A program made the translations under genes and the position numbers. Positions 27,937 to 37,328 of a stretch of 64,000 nucleotides of DNA are shown piece by piece. The stretch is taken from the NCBI GenBank assembly GCA_051418055.1, contig JBPRGH010000154.1, forward strand, positions 14,929-78,928. Reading direction: 5' to 3'. Every line of letters begins with the position of its first letter. The stretch's first letter is position 1. This stretch comes from JBPRGH01 sp051418055 (GTDB lineage: Bacteria; Bacteroidota; Bacteroidia; Cytophagales; Cyclobacteriaceae). The notes under the pieces were generated by a model. That model was given only the letters and a program-made list of their open reading frames with translations, searched no databases and had not been told where the DNA came from.

Positions 27937-28989
27937 ATGAGGAAGAAAAAGATACTTGTAATTTTTTTATTGCTATTCACTATCCTGCTGTCTTCTTTTG
28001 GATTTTATGCTTATCAGATCATTTATTCACCGAATATCCTGGTAGACAAGAAGGAAGAGGTTTTTATTATTCCGAAAGATGCCACATTTAAGGATGTTCA
28101 GAATAAGCTATTTGAACGTGATATCGTACAGGACCTGGTATCCTTTAGCATGCTCGCCAAAATGATGAATTATCATGAGAATGTAAGGTATGGAAGGTAT
28201 AAGCTACAGCCTAATATGACCAACATCCAGGCTATCCGGTTATTAAGGTTAGGACAGGAAGAAGCCGTAAATATTACGTTCAATAATGTTCGTTTAAAAG
28301 AGGGCCTTGCAAAAAAGATCACACGCAATATTGCCGTGGAGCCTGAAGGATTTCTACAGGCATTAAATGAATATGCAGAAAATAATGAGCATGGTTTTAA
28401 TAAACATAACGTCATCAGCATGTTTATCCCAAATACCTATCAGGTAAATTATTTCGTAACTCCTGAGCAGCTGATCGAGCGCATGCATATGGAATATCAA
28501 AAGTTCTGGAATGAGGAACGCAAGGCAAAGGCAGTAGCACTGGACCTGACACCGCAGGAAGTCTCTACTTTAGCTTCCATTGTCCAGGCCGAAAGTATCA
28601 AGCGCTCTGAAAGCGCCACAATTGCAGGATTATATCTTAACAGGCTGGAGCGTGGAATACCCCTACAGGCAGATCCCACGCTGGTATTTGCTACCGGAGA
28701 CTTTACAATAAAAAGAGTTTTGAATGTACATAAGGAGATCGATTCACCTTACAATACCTATAAATATCGCGGCCTTCCTCCGGGACCTATTAATATGCCC
28801 TCAATACATAATATAGATGCTGTTTTAAATCCTGAAGACCATCAATATCTTTATATGGTTGCGAAAGAAGATTTTAGTGGTTATCATTATTTTTCAAAAA
28901 CATTGTCAGAGCACCTGAGAAAAGCTAAAAAATACCAGGAGAATTTAACCCGGGAGCAGCGTAAAGCACGACAGTCCCTTCAGAATTAA
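27937..28989 (+). CDS. mltG: Endolytic murein transglycosylase MltG
   Basis: This is an inner-membrane lytic transglycosylase thought to end nascent glycan strands. The 350-residue protein has a short basic start, one membrane helix (about 6-28), a LysM-like region and the YceG catalytic domain. In that domain the segment LASIVQAESIKRSE carries the expected catalytic Glu, followed by AGLYLNRLERGIPLQADPT. The thioesterase gene begins at the base where this ORF ends, so it is the first gene of a three-gene operon. Confidence 0.95.
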   Translation: MRKKKILVIFLLLFTILLSSFGFYAYQIIYSPNILVDKKEEVFIIPKDATFKDVQNKLFERDIVQDLVSFSMLAKMMNYHENVRYGRYKLQPNMTNIQAIRLLRLGQEEAVNITFNNVRLKEGLAKKITRNIAVEPEGFLQALNEYAENNEHGFNKHNVISMFIPNTYQVNYFVTPEQLIERMHMEYQKFWNEERKAKAVALDLTPQEVSTLASIVQAESIKRSESATIAGLYLNRLERGIPLQADPTLVFATGDFTIKRVLNVHKEIDSPYNTYKYRGLPPGPINMPSIHNIDAVLNPEDHQYLYMVAKEDFSGYHYFSKTLSEHLRKAKKYQENLTREQRKARQSLQN

Positions 28990-29396
28990 TGTACGTCAGC
29001 AAAACTAATATACGTGTAAGATATGCTGAAACTGACCAGATGGGTTATGTTTATTATGGCAACTATGCCACGTATTATGAGGTGGGCAGAGTTGAAAGTA
29101 TAAGGCAGCTGGGTATGACTTACCGATCACTTGAAGAGGAGGGTGTAATGATGCCGGTGCTGGAAAATCACAGTAAGTATATCCAGCCGGCAAAGTATGA
29201 CGAACTACTGACTATTAAGACTACCATAAAAGAATTGCCGGGCGTGAAAATTAATTTTTTTTATGAGATCTTTAATGAAGAAAACCGGCTGATCCATGAA
29301 GGGCAAACTGTTTTGGTTTTTATAAATATGGAAACCGGCCGCCCCTGCCGATCTCCGGAGAGAATGCAAAAGTTGTTGCGACCATACTTTGAGTGA
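28989..29396 (+). CDS. Acyl-CoA thioesterase, YbgC/FadM type (hot-dog fold)
   Basis: The 135-residue protein has the motif VRYAETDQMGYVYYGNYATYYE. D16 and the Y-x-N-Y-x-x-Y-x-E helix are the catalytic and helix motifs of 4-hydroxybenzoyl-CoA-type thioesterases. It may hydrolyse short or branched acyl-CoAs, and YbgC relatives associate with the envelope Tol system. Its start overlaps the mltG stop by one base and its stop overlaps the next start (TGATG). Confidence 0.9.
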   Translation: MYVSKTNIRVRYAETDQMGYVYYGNYATYYEVGRVESIRQLGMTYRSLEEEGVMMPVLENHSKYIQPAKYDELLTIKTTIKELPGVKINFFYEIFNEENRLIHEGQTVLVFINMETGRPCRSPERMQKLLRPYFE

Positions 29397-30373
29397 TGCA
29401 AAAAAAGCTATACAACTATATATATGAATCAAGTGCATTTAGCTGGCTGATAGATCTTTTGAAAAATATCAGGTTTAAACGCTATGATGACCTTTCTCTC
29501 TATCGTGTACTGGAAGTTTTTATTGAGAAGGTATCAAAAGATGAGATCCTTGACCGCGCCAATGGTGTAGCCTTTAGCTTTGCTTTATCCATTTTTCCCG
29601 CTGTTATTTTTCTATTCACCCTCACCCCATATATCCATGAAGTGATCCCACAGGTGAGCAGAGAAAGTATCCTTGAATTTATGGGAGGCTTAATGCCCTC
29701 GACAATGTATACACCTATCCATGATACAATTGAAGATGTTGTTAGCAACAGGCGCCAGGGCCTGCTAACCTTTGGTGCCATCTTTGCCTTATTTCTGGCT
29801 ACAAATGGAATGACGGCATTAATGAAAGCATTTAATGCCTGCTATAAAACTGTAGAAAGGAGAGGTTTTTTTAAAACCAGGCTAGTAGCCACAGGCTTAA
29901 CTATCATGCTGGCCTTTGTGCTGTTTCTCGCTATAGTACTTATAGTAATCGGGGATATATTTATTGATTTCGTGACCCACCTGAACTGGATAAACCTTGA
30001 AGATTATGTAGTTTATATGATCTTTGTTGTTCGTTTCATGGTGATATTTATTGTTTTTTTTATTGCTATTTCATCCATCTATTACTTCGGCCCGGCTGTC
30101 CATTACAACTGGCGCTTTTTTTCAGCAGGTTCGTTATTAGCCACTTTACTTGCCATTGCGGTTTCATATGGCTTCAGTTATTATGTTTCCAACTTTGCCG
30201 ATTACAACCGCTTTTATGGCTCAATCGGGGTACTTATCGCCTTAATGATCTGGCAGCTGCTATTAACTGTGGTATTGCTTATCGGCTATGAGCTTAATGC
30301 CAGCTTCCATCATGCGTATAGTATTTCAGGTGTAAAGCGGCCGATTTTGCACCAAAGAAAAAAAATACAGTAA
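29396..30373 (+). CDS. YihY/BrkB family inner-membrane protein
   Basis: The 325-residue protein has about six membrane helices. It has the family's typical DRANGVAFSFALSIFPAVIFLFTLTPYI entrance, quoted here by its first part DRANGVAFSFA, and the late YYFGPAVHYNWRFFSAG and YGSIGVLIALMIWQ segments. The family was once called ribonuclease BN in error; transport or envelope roles are suspected. ATG 29396 overlaps the thioesterase stop (TGATG), so a GTG at 29393 is not needed. Confidence 0.9.
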   Translation: MQKKLYNYIYESSAFSWLIDLLKNIRFKRYDDLSLYRVLEVFIEKVSKDEILDRANGVAFSFALSIFPAVIFLFTLTPYIHEVIPQVSRESILEFMGGLMPSTMYTPIHDTIEDVVSNRRQGLLTFGAIFALFLATNGMTALMKAFNACYKTVERRGFFKTRLVATGLTIMLAFVLFLAIVLIVIGDIFIDFVTHLNWINLEDYVVYMIFVVRFMVIFIVFFIAISSIYYFGPAVHYNWRFFSAGSLLATLLAIAVSYGFSYYVSNFADYNRFYGSIGVLIALMIWQLLLTVVLLIGYELNASFHHAYSISGVKRPILHQRKKIQ

Positions 30374-30378
30374 ACCTG

Positions 30379-30410
30379 TTGTGTTATAAAAGAGAAAATT
30401 TTTACCTTTG
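30379..30410 (+). promoter_or_regulatory. Promoter of tRNA-Ser
   Basis: TTG at 30379-30381 and TACCTTTG at 30403-30410 are separated by 21 bp, a Bacteroidota-type promoter. The start site would fall near 30416, about 30 bases before the mature tRNA. Confidence 0.55.
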
Positions 30411-30446
30411 CAACCGCTTCCAGAAGAGGGGGCGTTTTTAATATAC

Positions 30447-30531
30447 AGAGGAGTGGCAGAGCGGTCGAATGCGGCGGTCTTGAAAACCGTTGTACCGAGA
30501 GGTACCGGGGGTTCGAATCCCTCCTCCTCTG
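30447..30531 (+). tRNA. tRNA-Ser (anticodon UGA)
   Basis: The 85-nt cloverleaf has a perfect 7-bp acceptor stem (AGAGGAG with CTCCTCT) and discriminator G at 30531. The anticodon stem GCGGT/ACCGT encloses loop CTTGAAA with anticodon TGA. A long variable arm (around TACCGAGAGGTA) and a T-arm GGGGG-TTCGAAT-CCCTC are present. The long variable arm and G73 are those of serine tRNAs. CCA is not encoded. The gene is probably the integration site of the island that follows. Confidence 0.97.
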
Positions 30532-30554
30532 CTGATTGAGCATCAAAGCTCACC

Positions 30555-30588
30555 AAAACCCTTCAGAAATTATTTCTGAAGGGTTTTT
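30555..30588 (+). terminator. Terminator after tRNA-Ser
   Basis: AAAACCCTTCAGAAAT (30555-30570) and its complement (30572-30587) form a very stable hairpin followed by T residues, 24 bases after the tRNA. Confidence 0.88.
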
Positions 30589-30630
30589 ATTTTGTAGCCT
30601 ACCTAAAATATTCAACTTTTTTCATAATAT

Positions 30631-30670
30631 TGGTTACCTATTCGGTTACCGCTGTTTTTGGTAACCGAAT
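30631..30670. repeat. GGTTACC repeats and perfect 11-bp inverted repeat upstream of the integrase
   Basis: ATTCGGTTACC (30640-30650) pairs perfectly with GGTAACCGAAT (30660-30670). Another GGTTACC copy lies at 30632-30638. Repeats like these between a tRNA and an integrase gene may be arm-type integrase sites or an operator for the integrase gene. This is inference from position. Confidence 0.5.
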
Positions 30671-30724
30671 GTTAATTATTAGCTAAATATGAGGTTATTT
30701 GATATATTTTAGCTATATTTAAGT

Positions 30725-30738
30725 AGGGATTCGAACCC
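30725..30738 (-). other. Inverted copy of the tRNA-Ser T-arm (possible att remnant)
   Basis: The minus strand reads GGGTTCGAATCCCT, identical over 14 bases to the T-arm of tRNA-Ser at 30509-30522 but in the opposite orientation. It lies 50 bases before the integrase start. It has no other tRNA parts, so it is not a tRNA gene. Confidence 0.4.
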
Positions 30739-30787
30739 TCGATCCCTCCTTATTTAATCAAATTAGATCAACTTAAACCAATTTGTT

Positions 30788-32038
30788 ATGAATCATACCT
30801 TCAGCATTTTATTCTGGCTTCAAAATCATAAGATCAGCAAAAAAACAGGTGAAGCCCCTATATCCTGCAGAATTACTGTAGATGGGAAAAGAGCTGAAAT
30901 ATCTACCGGTAAAAAATTACTTCCCGAAAAATGGAATGTAAACTCCGGAAGAATGAAAGGCAATAGTGAGGAGGCACGAATATTAAATCAACATCTAACT
31001 AAGATGTACCTGAAGCTTGAGAAGATCTATGATAAGCTCCAGGATGAAGAAAAATATATTTCATCTCAAACAATTAAGAGTATTTACCAGGGGCATCATA
31101 CAAAACAACATTGCCTCCTCGAGTTATTTAAATATCATAATGAACAAATAAAGGCTCAGCTGGGGCAAGGCTATTCTGCAGGTACGCTAGAAAGATATGA
31201 AACGACTTACAAGCACACTAAAGCATTTATTGAGCATCATTTCAAGCGTGATGAATATATGCTTTCAGAGCTTAAGTATGATTTCATTACAGAATTTGAA
31301 TTCTACCTGAAGTCTGTAAAAAAGATAGGCCATAATACAACGATGAAGTACCTCCGGAATTTCAAAAAGATCGTTTTGATCGCTGTTAAAAACGAATGGA
31401 TACTTCGGGATCCTTTTTCCAGGTATCAGATGTCGTTAAAGGAGGTTAAGAAAGAGTATCTTACAAAGGAAGAACTGTCAGAAATATACAAGAAGGAAAT
31501 CGAGGTTGAGCGTCTGGAGCATGTACGGGATATTTTTCTTTTCTGCTGTTACACCGGACTGGCATATGCGGATGTGAAGAAACTAACACCTGACCATATT
31601 TCAAAAGGGCTTGACGGTGAATACTGGATCTTTGTTGACAGAACCAAAACAGGCTCCAGCTCGAATGTGCCTCTTCTTCCTGTTGCTCATGAGATCATGA
31701 AAAAATATGAAGATAATCCTGTAGTACAGAATTCTGGAAAGCTATTGCCCGTCTTATCAAACCAAAAGATGAATGCTTATCTAAAGGAAATGGCTACCTT
31801 ATGTGGTATCAATAAAAATATAACATTTCATATGGCACGTCATACATTTGCCACCACTGTAACACTGTCAAATGGCGTTTCAATTGAAACTGTAGGATCT
31901 ATGCTCGGCCATAAAAACCTAAAGACAACGCAGATCTATGCTAAAGTGGTCCAGGAGAAAGTAAGCCAGGATATGAAGAAGCTAAAGGATATTTTAGGCG
32001 GTGATGAAGAGAAGACAAGAAAAAGCAAGAGGTTTTGA
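30788..32038 (+). CDS. Tyrosine recombinase / integrase
   Basis: The 416-residue protein has the Bacteroidota integrase layout: an arm-binding N-terminal domain (about 1-90), a SAM-like core-binding domain (about 105-200) and a catalytic domain. HxxR is H348-R351 in HMARHTFAT, the GH pair sits in MLGHKNLKTTQ, and the nucleophile is Y384. The first catalytic Arg is missing: the usual TGLR position reads TGLAYADV, as also happens in IntDOT-type integrases. Its place next to tRNA-Ser, reading away from it, fits an island integrase. Confidence 0.92.
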   Translation: MNHTFSILFWLQNHKISKKTGEAPISCRITVDGKRAEISTGKKLLPEKWNVNSGRMKGNSEEARILNQHLTKMYLKLEKIYDKLQDEEKYISSQTIKSIYQGHHTKQHCLLELFKYHNEQIKAQLGQGYSAGTLERYETTYKHTKAFIEHHFKRDEYMLSELKYDFITEFEFYLKSVKKIGHNTTMKYLRNFKKIVLIAVKNEWILRDPFSRYQMSLKEVKKEYLTKEELSEIYKKEIEVERLEHVRDIFLFCCYTGLAYADVKKLTPDHISKGLDGEYWIFVDRTKTGSSSNVPLLPVAHEIMKKYEDNPVVQNSGKLLPVLSNQKMNAYLKEMATLCGINKNITFHMARHTFATTVTLSNGVSIETVGSMLGHKNLKTTQIYAKVVQEKVSQDMKKLKDILGGDEEKTRKSKRF

Positions 32039-32218
32039 AATTATTAAGCCTCATAACTACCATTTCAAAGAAGGAAATTCAAGCTGTAATTGAAAAGTTG
32101 TTAGGAATTCCTAATAATTAATTGGTAGTAGTGTACAATACAGTTGTGTACTTTATCTACAAACTTCTTATCCCTCAAAATCCTTCACTTTAGGTAAATT
32201 TATATTCAAGCCTTTAAA

Positions 32219-33040
32219 TTATAATTCTATTTCAGCTAATATTTTATAGCAGGCAAAAATACCGAAACCACCTTCAACATTGCTGTATATATTGTATGGT
32301 TCGGCAAAAGGGTTATCCCTTATCTGATAGTATTCATTAAGTGATGTATGATAATTATAATAATGCTCATCCACCTCAAGTAAAAGTGCACGGGGATTAT
32401 ATCCTTCCATTGAATAATACTTACTGTTCATTAGCATCCCATCGGCTAATTCGTCTGAAAAAACCTGCAGAGTGAAATATCTTTCAAAATTTTTCTCATC
32501 ATACCAGCTATATTGTGCAAGTGCAACAGCATAATAGTTCCTTTCTCCAGGCAAATCGCGAAATTCAAAAGCATAAAGATTTCCATCCTCAGTATCATTG
32601 ATCCTTTTGAGAGTGATCTGATTAATATTACCTTCGGGTACTGTACATTCACACTGCGCCGTTTCTCCTTGCGCTGTTAAAACTTTAAGTTTATAGCTGG
32701 TTCCGGTGCTTATTGACAAATTATCCTCGTATGCATAATAATCTGCATTATAGATATGTGTATCTTCCGTATAATTTAATACTACCTCCCGTACCTCGTC
32801 AAATATTACGACCTGGGCATTCATCACAGGATCTGTATTTTCCATATCATCCGGAACAAATCCTACAGTTGGTTCTGCATATTTTAATGAAACCCTTATC
32901 AGGCTATCGTCAGGACTGATAAATGAATGAATAACTGGTAAATGATCTAAATTTAGATCAATCTCATCCTCTTTTAGCCAGAATCCTTCACAGGAAGGAA
33001 ATAAAAACAGCAAACCTAGAAACCAATGATAATTTTTCAT
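32219..33040 (-). CDS. DUF4249 domain lipoprotein, partner of the TonB receptor
   Basis: The 273-residue protein has a lipobox (LLFLFPSC) and a DUF4249-like body: DLDHLPVIHSFISPDDSLIRVSL at the start, then a beta-rich domain with VNAQVVIFDE-like and GTSYKLKV segments. DUF4249 lipoproteins are typically encoded directly after a TonB-dependent receptor and may sit on its outer face, as SusD does. Here the gap to the receptor gene is 4 bases. The ligand is unknown. Confidence 0.85.
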   Translation of the reverse strand: MKNYHWFLGLLFLFPSCEGFWLKEDEIDLNLDHLPVIHSFISPDDSLIRVSLKYAEPTVGFVPDDMENTDPVMNAQVVIFDEVREVVLNYTEDTHIYNADYYAYEDNLSISTGTSYKLKVLTAQGETAQCECTVPEGNINQITLKRINDTEDGNLYAFEFRDLPGERNYYAVALAQYSWYDEKNFERYFTLQVFSDELADGMLMNSKYYSMEGYNPRALLLEVDEHYYNYHTSLNEYYQIRDNPFAEPYNIYSNVEGGFGIFACYKILAEIEL

Positions 33041-33044
33041 TATA

Positions 33045-35363
33045 CTAGAATTTAAAGCTATAGCTTATTGACGGTACTAAAGGAAACAATCCATGATACA
33101 TTAATTTATTTTCTGCTCCTCCATTTCCTGAGATAGAGCGATGTGTATAGAAAAAAGGATTACTGCGCATATAAGCATTATATAAACCCACTTCCCATAC
33201 ACGTTCGCCCCACTTCTTCTTTTTATTGAATTGAACACCTATATCCAATCTGTGATAAGGAGCCGCCCTGAAGGAGTTTCTTTCGCCGTGATTATAGGCC
33301 GAGACTGGTAGATATTGTAAATCATGCTCATAATATTTTATAGAATATTGAGGTATGCTGATGGCATTACCGGTACCATAGACCCAGTTTACATTTAATT
33401 TAATATTTGGTTTTACCTCATAACTTGTTACTATTGATACATCGTGCCTCCTGTCATGCCTGGCCCAGAATGGTTCACTGTTGTTAATTTCATCAAATTG
33501 ATGTCGGGTATAAGATAAAGTATATCCTAACCAACCACTTAGCTTTCCAGTTTTTCTATGCAAAAACAATTCAATACCGGCAGACTCTCCATATCCTGAC
33601 GTAACATTTTGTTCCCAATCTATTGGAGTGATATCAGTACCATTTTCAGTATTACCAAGGAATAAGAAGCTTGCGCCATCCTTGTAAGCCAGAATATCCA
33701 TCATTTCTTTGTAAAATAGCTCGACGGATACTTCTATTTTCCTTTTATCAAAATAATTAGCTGCACCAATTGCGATCTGCCATGCTCTTTGGGGTGGTAC
33801 ATTATCAGTTGCTGACGTCCATAAATCGGTAGGCAATCCGATACCTGAGGAGGATAATAAATGTACATTTTGTTGTGTATATGCGTAAGAACCTTTTAAA
33901 GAAAGATTATTTGTAAGTTTATAGGCTCCTGATAAACGAGGCTCCAGCTGTGGATATTTATTTTTATCCGTTATTATGGTGGAATACCTTAATCCCAGAT
34001 TCATTTTTAAATGATCATTTGGAGAAAATATGTTTTCGATATATCCTGCATATTCATCTGAAAAGTTATAAATTGTTTCTCTAAAGACAGAGTTTAGATC
34101 AGTATCTTCCACAACAATTGCTCGGGGAGAGAACCTGTGTTGAATAGCAGATAATCCTAATTTTAAATGATAAACAGGTGACAAAAAATAATCAAGCTCT
34201 GTTTTAGCAGCCAAATCCCTTATCTCTGAGCTGTTTAGCCGCTCATAATACTTCTCATTTATCGTTGTATTCTCAAAAATGTTGAATTTATATTTTGAAT
34301 AAATCAATGAGGTATTAAGAAAAATTTTACTATTAAGAACATAATTCCACCTAATTGTGCTTGTAATGTTTCCCCAGTTATAGCCCACCTCATTATTTAT
34401 CTGGTTAGCACTATTTCTAAAAAAGAATACATCCTTCCCAAAATAGTTACTAAAGATCAGCTTGCTCTTTTTAGAAAAGTCATAGTTAGCTTTTATATTA
34501 AGATCTCCGAAATAAATTCTAGTTGAATTATCTTTCGAACCAAACAGGTTCACAAAAAGGTCGGCATAGGAACGTCTTCCTGAAATCAGAACAGAAGCCT
34601 TGTCTTTTATTAATGGTCCCTCCAGTGTTAGCCGAGATGATAGAATTCCTATCCCGCCCTCACCATGCCATTCTTTACGATTTCCATCCTTCATTTTTAT
34701 ATCTAAAACTGAAGACAATCTCCCTCCATACCGTGCTGGAAAACCACCTTTATAAAGATCTATGCTACTGATAGCATCTGAATTAAATACAGAGAAAAAC
34801 CCGAACATATGAAAGGCATTATATACGATGGCATCATCAAGTATTATGAGGTTTTGATCTGGCCCTCCCCCACGTACATATATTCCTGCACTCCCTTCTT
34901 TTCCTGATTGAACACCAGGTAACATTTGTATAGTTTTTAAAATATCCTTTTCACCTAATAATACCGGCATATTTTTTACCTGTTCTACAGGTAATGAAAC
35001 AAGACTCATCTGTTCAGATTCATTGACTCTCAATAGTTGATTCTCCTGAATTACAACCTCCTCAAGCTCATTTATATTTTGATGCAGATTAAAAGTATAA
35101 GGAAATGATCCCAGGCTATCCGTATTAACCGTGAGTGCTGAATATCCCAAGTAGTTTATTGTAATAATTGCCTTTTTGGGCACATCAATACTGAAAAACC
35201 CATAATTATTAGAGACAATACCCTTATGAGTATCTTTTAAAGTAATTGTAGCCCCGGGTAATCTTTCCCCTGTTGATTGATCCTGTATATACCCATTTAT
35301 ATTAACCTGACAGTAGGCAGAGCATGCGAAAAATAAATAACCTATAAAAGGAACTGCTTTCAT
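33045..35363 (-). CDS. TonB-dependent receptor with carboxypeptidase-like N-terminal domain
   Basis: The 772-residue protein has a signal peptide, then a carboxypeptidase-D-like beta domain (GYIQDQSTGERLPGATITLKD, about 22-100). A plug domain follows (LLGEKDILKTIQMLPGVQSG, IYVRGGGPDQNLIILDDA) and then a long beta-barrel with many aromatic strands, ending in YSFKF. It imports an unknown ligand across the outer membrane using TonB energy. It forms a two-gene unit with the DUF4249 lipoprotein downstream. Confidence 0.93.
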   Translation of the reverse strand: MKAVPFIGYLFFACSAYCQVNINGYIQDQSTGERLPGATITLKDTHKGIVSNNYGFFSIDVPKKAIITINYLGYSALTVNTDSLGSFPYTFNLHQNINELEEVVIQENQLLRVNESEQMSLVSLPVEQVKNMPVLLGEKDILKTIQMLPGVQSGKEGSAGIYVRGGGPDQNLIILDDAIVYNAFHMFGFFSVFNSDAISSIDLYKGGFPARYGGRLSSVLDIKMKDGNRKEWHGEGGIGILSSRLTLEGPLIKDKASVLISGRRSYADLFVNLFGSKDNSTRIYFGDLNIKANYDFSKKSKLIFSNYFGKDVFFFRNSANQINNEVGYNWGNITSTIRWNYVLNSKIFLNTSLIYSKYKFNIFENTTINEKYYERLNSSEIRDLAAKTELDYFLSPVYHLKLGLSAIQHRFSPRAIVVEDTDLNSVFRETIYNFSDEYAGYIENIFSPNDHLKMNLGLRYSTIITDKNKYPQLEPRLSGAYKLTNNLSLKGSYAYTQQNVHLLSSSGIGLPTDLWTSATDNVPPQRAWQIAIGAANYFDKRKIEVSVELFYKEMMDILAYKDGASFLFLGNTENGTDITPIDWEQNVTSGYGESAGIELFLHRKTGKLSGWLGYTLSYTRHQFDEINNSEPFWARHDRRHDVSIVTSYEVKPNIKLNVNWVYGTGNAISIPQYSIKYYEHDLQYLPVSAYNHGERNSFRAAPYHRLDIGVQFNKKKKWGERVWEVGLYNAYMRSNPFFYTHRSISGNGGAENKLMYHGLFPLVPSISYSFKF

Positions 35364-35414
35364 AAAATAATTGATATTATTTTGAGGATATTCATTTAGT
35401 TTTAATTGGAAAGT

Positions 35415-35440
35415 AAAGGAAGGATTTTACACCTTCCTTT
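35415..35440 (-). terminator. Hairpin after the Gly-linker lipoprotein gene
   Basis: AAAGGAAGG (35415-35423) and CCTTCCTTT (35432-35440) make a 9-bp perfect stem with an 8-nt loop, 20 bases after the lipoprotein stop. The U-run is weak, so termination may be partial. Confidence 0.6.
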
Positions 35441-35460
35441 GCCAGATTAACCGATTACTG

Positions 35461-36738
35461 TCATTGAATTAAAGAAAAATATGCATAAGTCGGACTTATA
35501 TCATACGCTAATCTTCCACCTTTACTTACCGGAGGATCTGGACAATAATGAATTGTCATATGACCCATATCTTCGTCAACCGTTTTTATTTTAATTTTTG
35601 TTGATAAGGTTTCAAATTTTATTCCAGCTATGTTGAAGGAACCACCTACAGTAATTTCCTCCAGTTGGACAGAAATCTGATCATCATCTTCCACCATTGA
35701 AATTAATAAAGTTTTGGTATATGTTGTAGTATCCCAATAAACAATGGATCCGGTAAAATCCCACCATTTATCTTTGATATCGGATCTGCTACTCGGTTCC
35801 AGATCAAATATTCCTCTTATTGATCCTAAACTTGAAAAGTTAACAGAATTATCAGGTGCATAAAAGCGAATGTCAAATTCAGGTGCCCCTGCAGGCCATC
35901 CTTCGTAATTATTTAAACCGTCAGTTGTCATATATATACCTTTCATGTATTCATATTTAGTTGCTGTTCGGGAACAGCTACTGCCTGAACCATCATCACC
36001 TCCTGAACCACCACCTCCAGAACCATCACCTGGTTCTATCTTCGCTTTAATATCTGATATAAGGTTTTGTTTTAAGAAATAATCAACCCCACTAAATGAA
36101 TATACAGGTTCCACAGAATTTAAAATATCAGTCATTCTATCAGTCTCAAACTCTTCTTTTATTTGGTCTCTGGTGATAAGCCTTTCATTTATTCCAATAA
36201 CAATTACTGGATAATTTGGCTCATTTAAAGCATCTATCCATCTTTGATTACCATCAGCATCAAATGCAGGTATATGAGTAGACTCCATATCATCATAAGA
36301 TGAAGGTAGTATTGCAACCAATGGAATTTCACTCTCTGCATTCCATTTATCAATATGTACAGGAATGGCAATATTTAATTTAGGATTACTATTTAAAATT
36401 TCTACATATTTTTCACTTGGAAATGTTGAGAATAATCGTTCTTTAAATTCTCTACCAGAAATTGATTGCTCATTAAACTTATTAGCTAAAAGATTATAGT
36501 CACCGTCAAACCTTTTATATACTTCTTGTTTTATATGTTTTCGTGCATTTTTGTCATGTAAAATCTGTACGAAATGTTGAGCATACTCAGCCAAAAGGAA
36601 ATCATATTCTGTAACAAGTTCAGCAGGTAAATTCTGCGTGACTTGTGCCGGTTCAGGAACCATATCATCCTGACAAGAGGTGATAAATATCACCATAAAT
36701 AAAATTAAAATTGAACTACTAAATTTGAACCATTTCAT
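35461..36738 (-). CDS. Lipoprotein with Gly/Ser-rich linker (possibly DUF3103-like)
   Basis: The 425-residue protein has a lipobox (VIFITSC). The N-terminal domain (about 35-230) contains NIAIPVHIDKWNAESEIPLVAILPS, quoted by its core IPVHIDKWNAESEIPLVA, and YPVIVIGINERLITRD, which recall DUF3103 proteins. Then comes a Gly/Ser/Asp linker (around 233-250) and a C-terminal beta-rich domain with SMVEDDDQISVQLEEITVGG-like strands. The family name is tentative and the function unknown. It is transcribed alone toward the TonB receptor gene but separated from it by a hairpin. Confidence 0.55.
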   Translation of the reverse strand: MKWFKFSSSILILFMVIFITSCQDDMVPEPAQVTQNLPAELVTEYDFLLAEYAQHFVQILHDKNARKHIKQEVYKRFDGDYNLLANKFNEQSISGREFKERLFSTFPSEKYVEILNSNPKLNIAIPVHIDKWNAESEIPLVAILPSSYDDMESTHIPAFDADGNQRWIDALNEPNYPVIVIGINERLITRDQIKEEFETDRMTDILNSVEPVYSFSGVDYFLKQNLISDIKAKIEPGDGSGGGGSGGDDGSGSSCSRTATKYEYMKGIYMTTDGLNNYEGWPAGAPEFDIRFYAPDNSVNFSSLGSIRGIFDLEPSSRSDIKDKWWDFTGSIVYWDTTTYTKTLLISMVEDDDQISVQLEEITVGGSFNIAGIKFETLSTKIKIKTVDEDMGHMTIHYCPDPPVSKGGRLAYDISPTYAYFSLIQ

Positions 36739-37328
36739 TTTTAAATTTGTATTTTTGATTGCACATATGTTTGATCCATTTTATGCTGGATTGAGCATAG
36801 ATAGGCCTGTCCTCCTAGAGGATAGGCCTTATCATTTTTTTATAATATTTTTAATAAGATAAGACAGATAATAACTGGATAGTTGATAATAAATTCTTCC
36901 CAATTGCAATGTTTAATTTTGGATTTGTTAATTGAATTTTATATCATATCAATCTTCATTATTATATATTATAGCTTGTATGACATACTATTCCATTTTC
37001 AAATTACCAATATTCTTTAATCATAAGTAATAAGTTAATTTCAGATATTGTCCTCATTCCATTAATAGAACCTAAATGATTTTCTTATATATTGTTAAAC
37101 CAAGATAGTTTAACTATATACTGGAATAATTCAATATTTAATTATAAAGATTTGATTCAATAAGAAAAAATATATTAATATACACAATACCCAACCTTGG
37201 GTATATTTATTATTTTCTCCCATATTTAATCGTTCTGGCATATTATCCACATTACAGGAAAGAATTTTAATGGATAATTCAGTTAGAATATGATAAAATC
37301 ATTATAGAGGAATAGTTGTCAAAGGATA
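36739..37328. other. 590-bp AT-rich gap with two palindromes
   Basis: No gene is seen. The strand composition is very AT-rich. A 12-bp near-perfect hairpin, AGGCCTGTCCTC / GAGGATAGGCCT (36803-36814 and 36818-36829), is followed by a T-run on the plus strand. It looks like a rightward terminator without a gene in front of it. A second dyad, ATACCCAA-CC-TTGGGTAT (37187-37204), could be an operator. The rest shows nothing recognisable. Confidence 0.5.

Noticed and set aside
30721..30755. Possible second tRNA on the minus strand before the integrase
   Set aside because: Only the T-arm is present; no acceptor, D-arm or anticodon arm can be formed.
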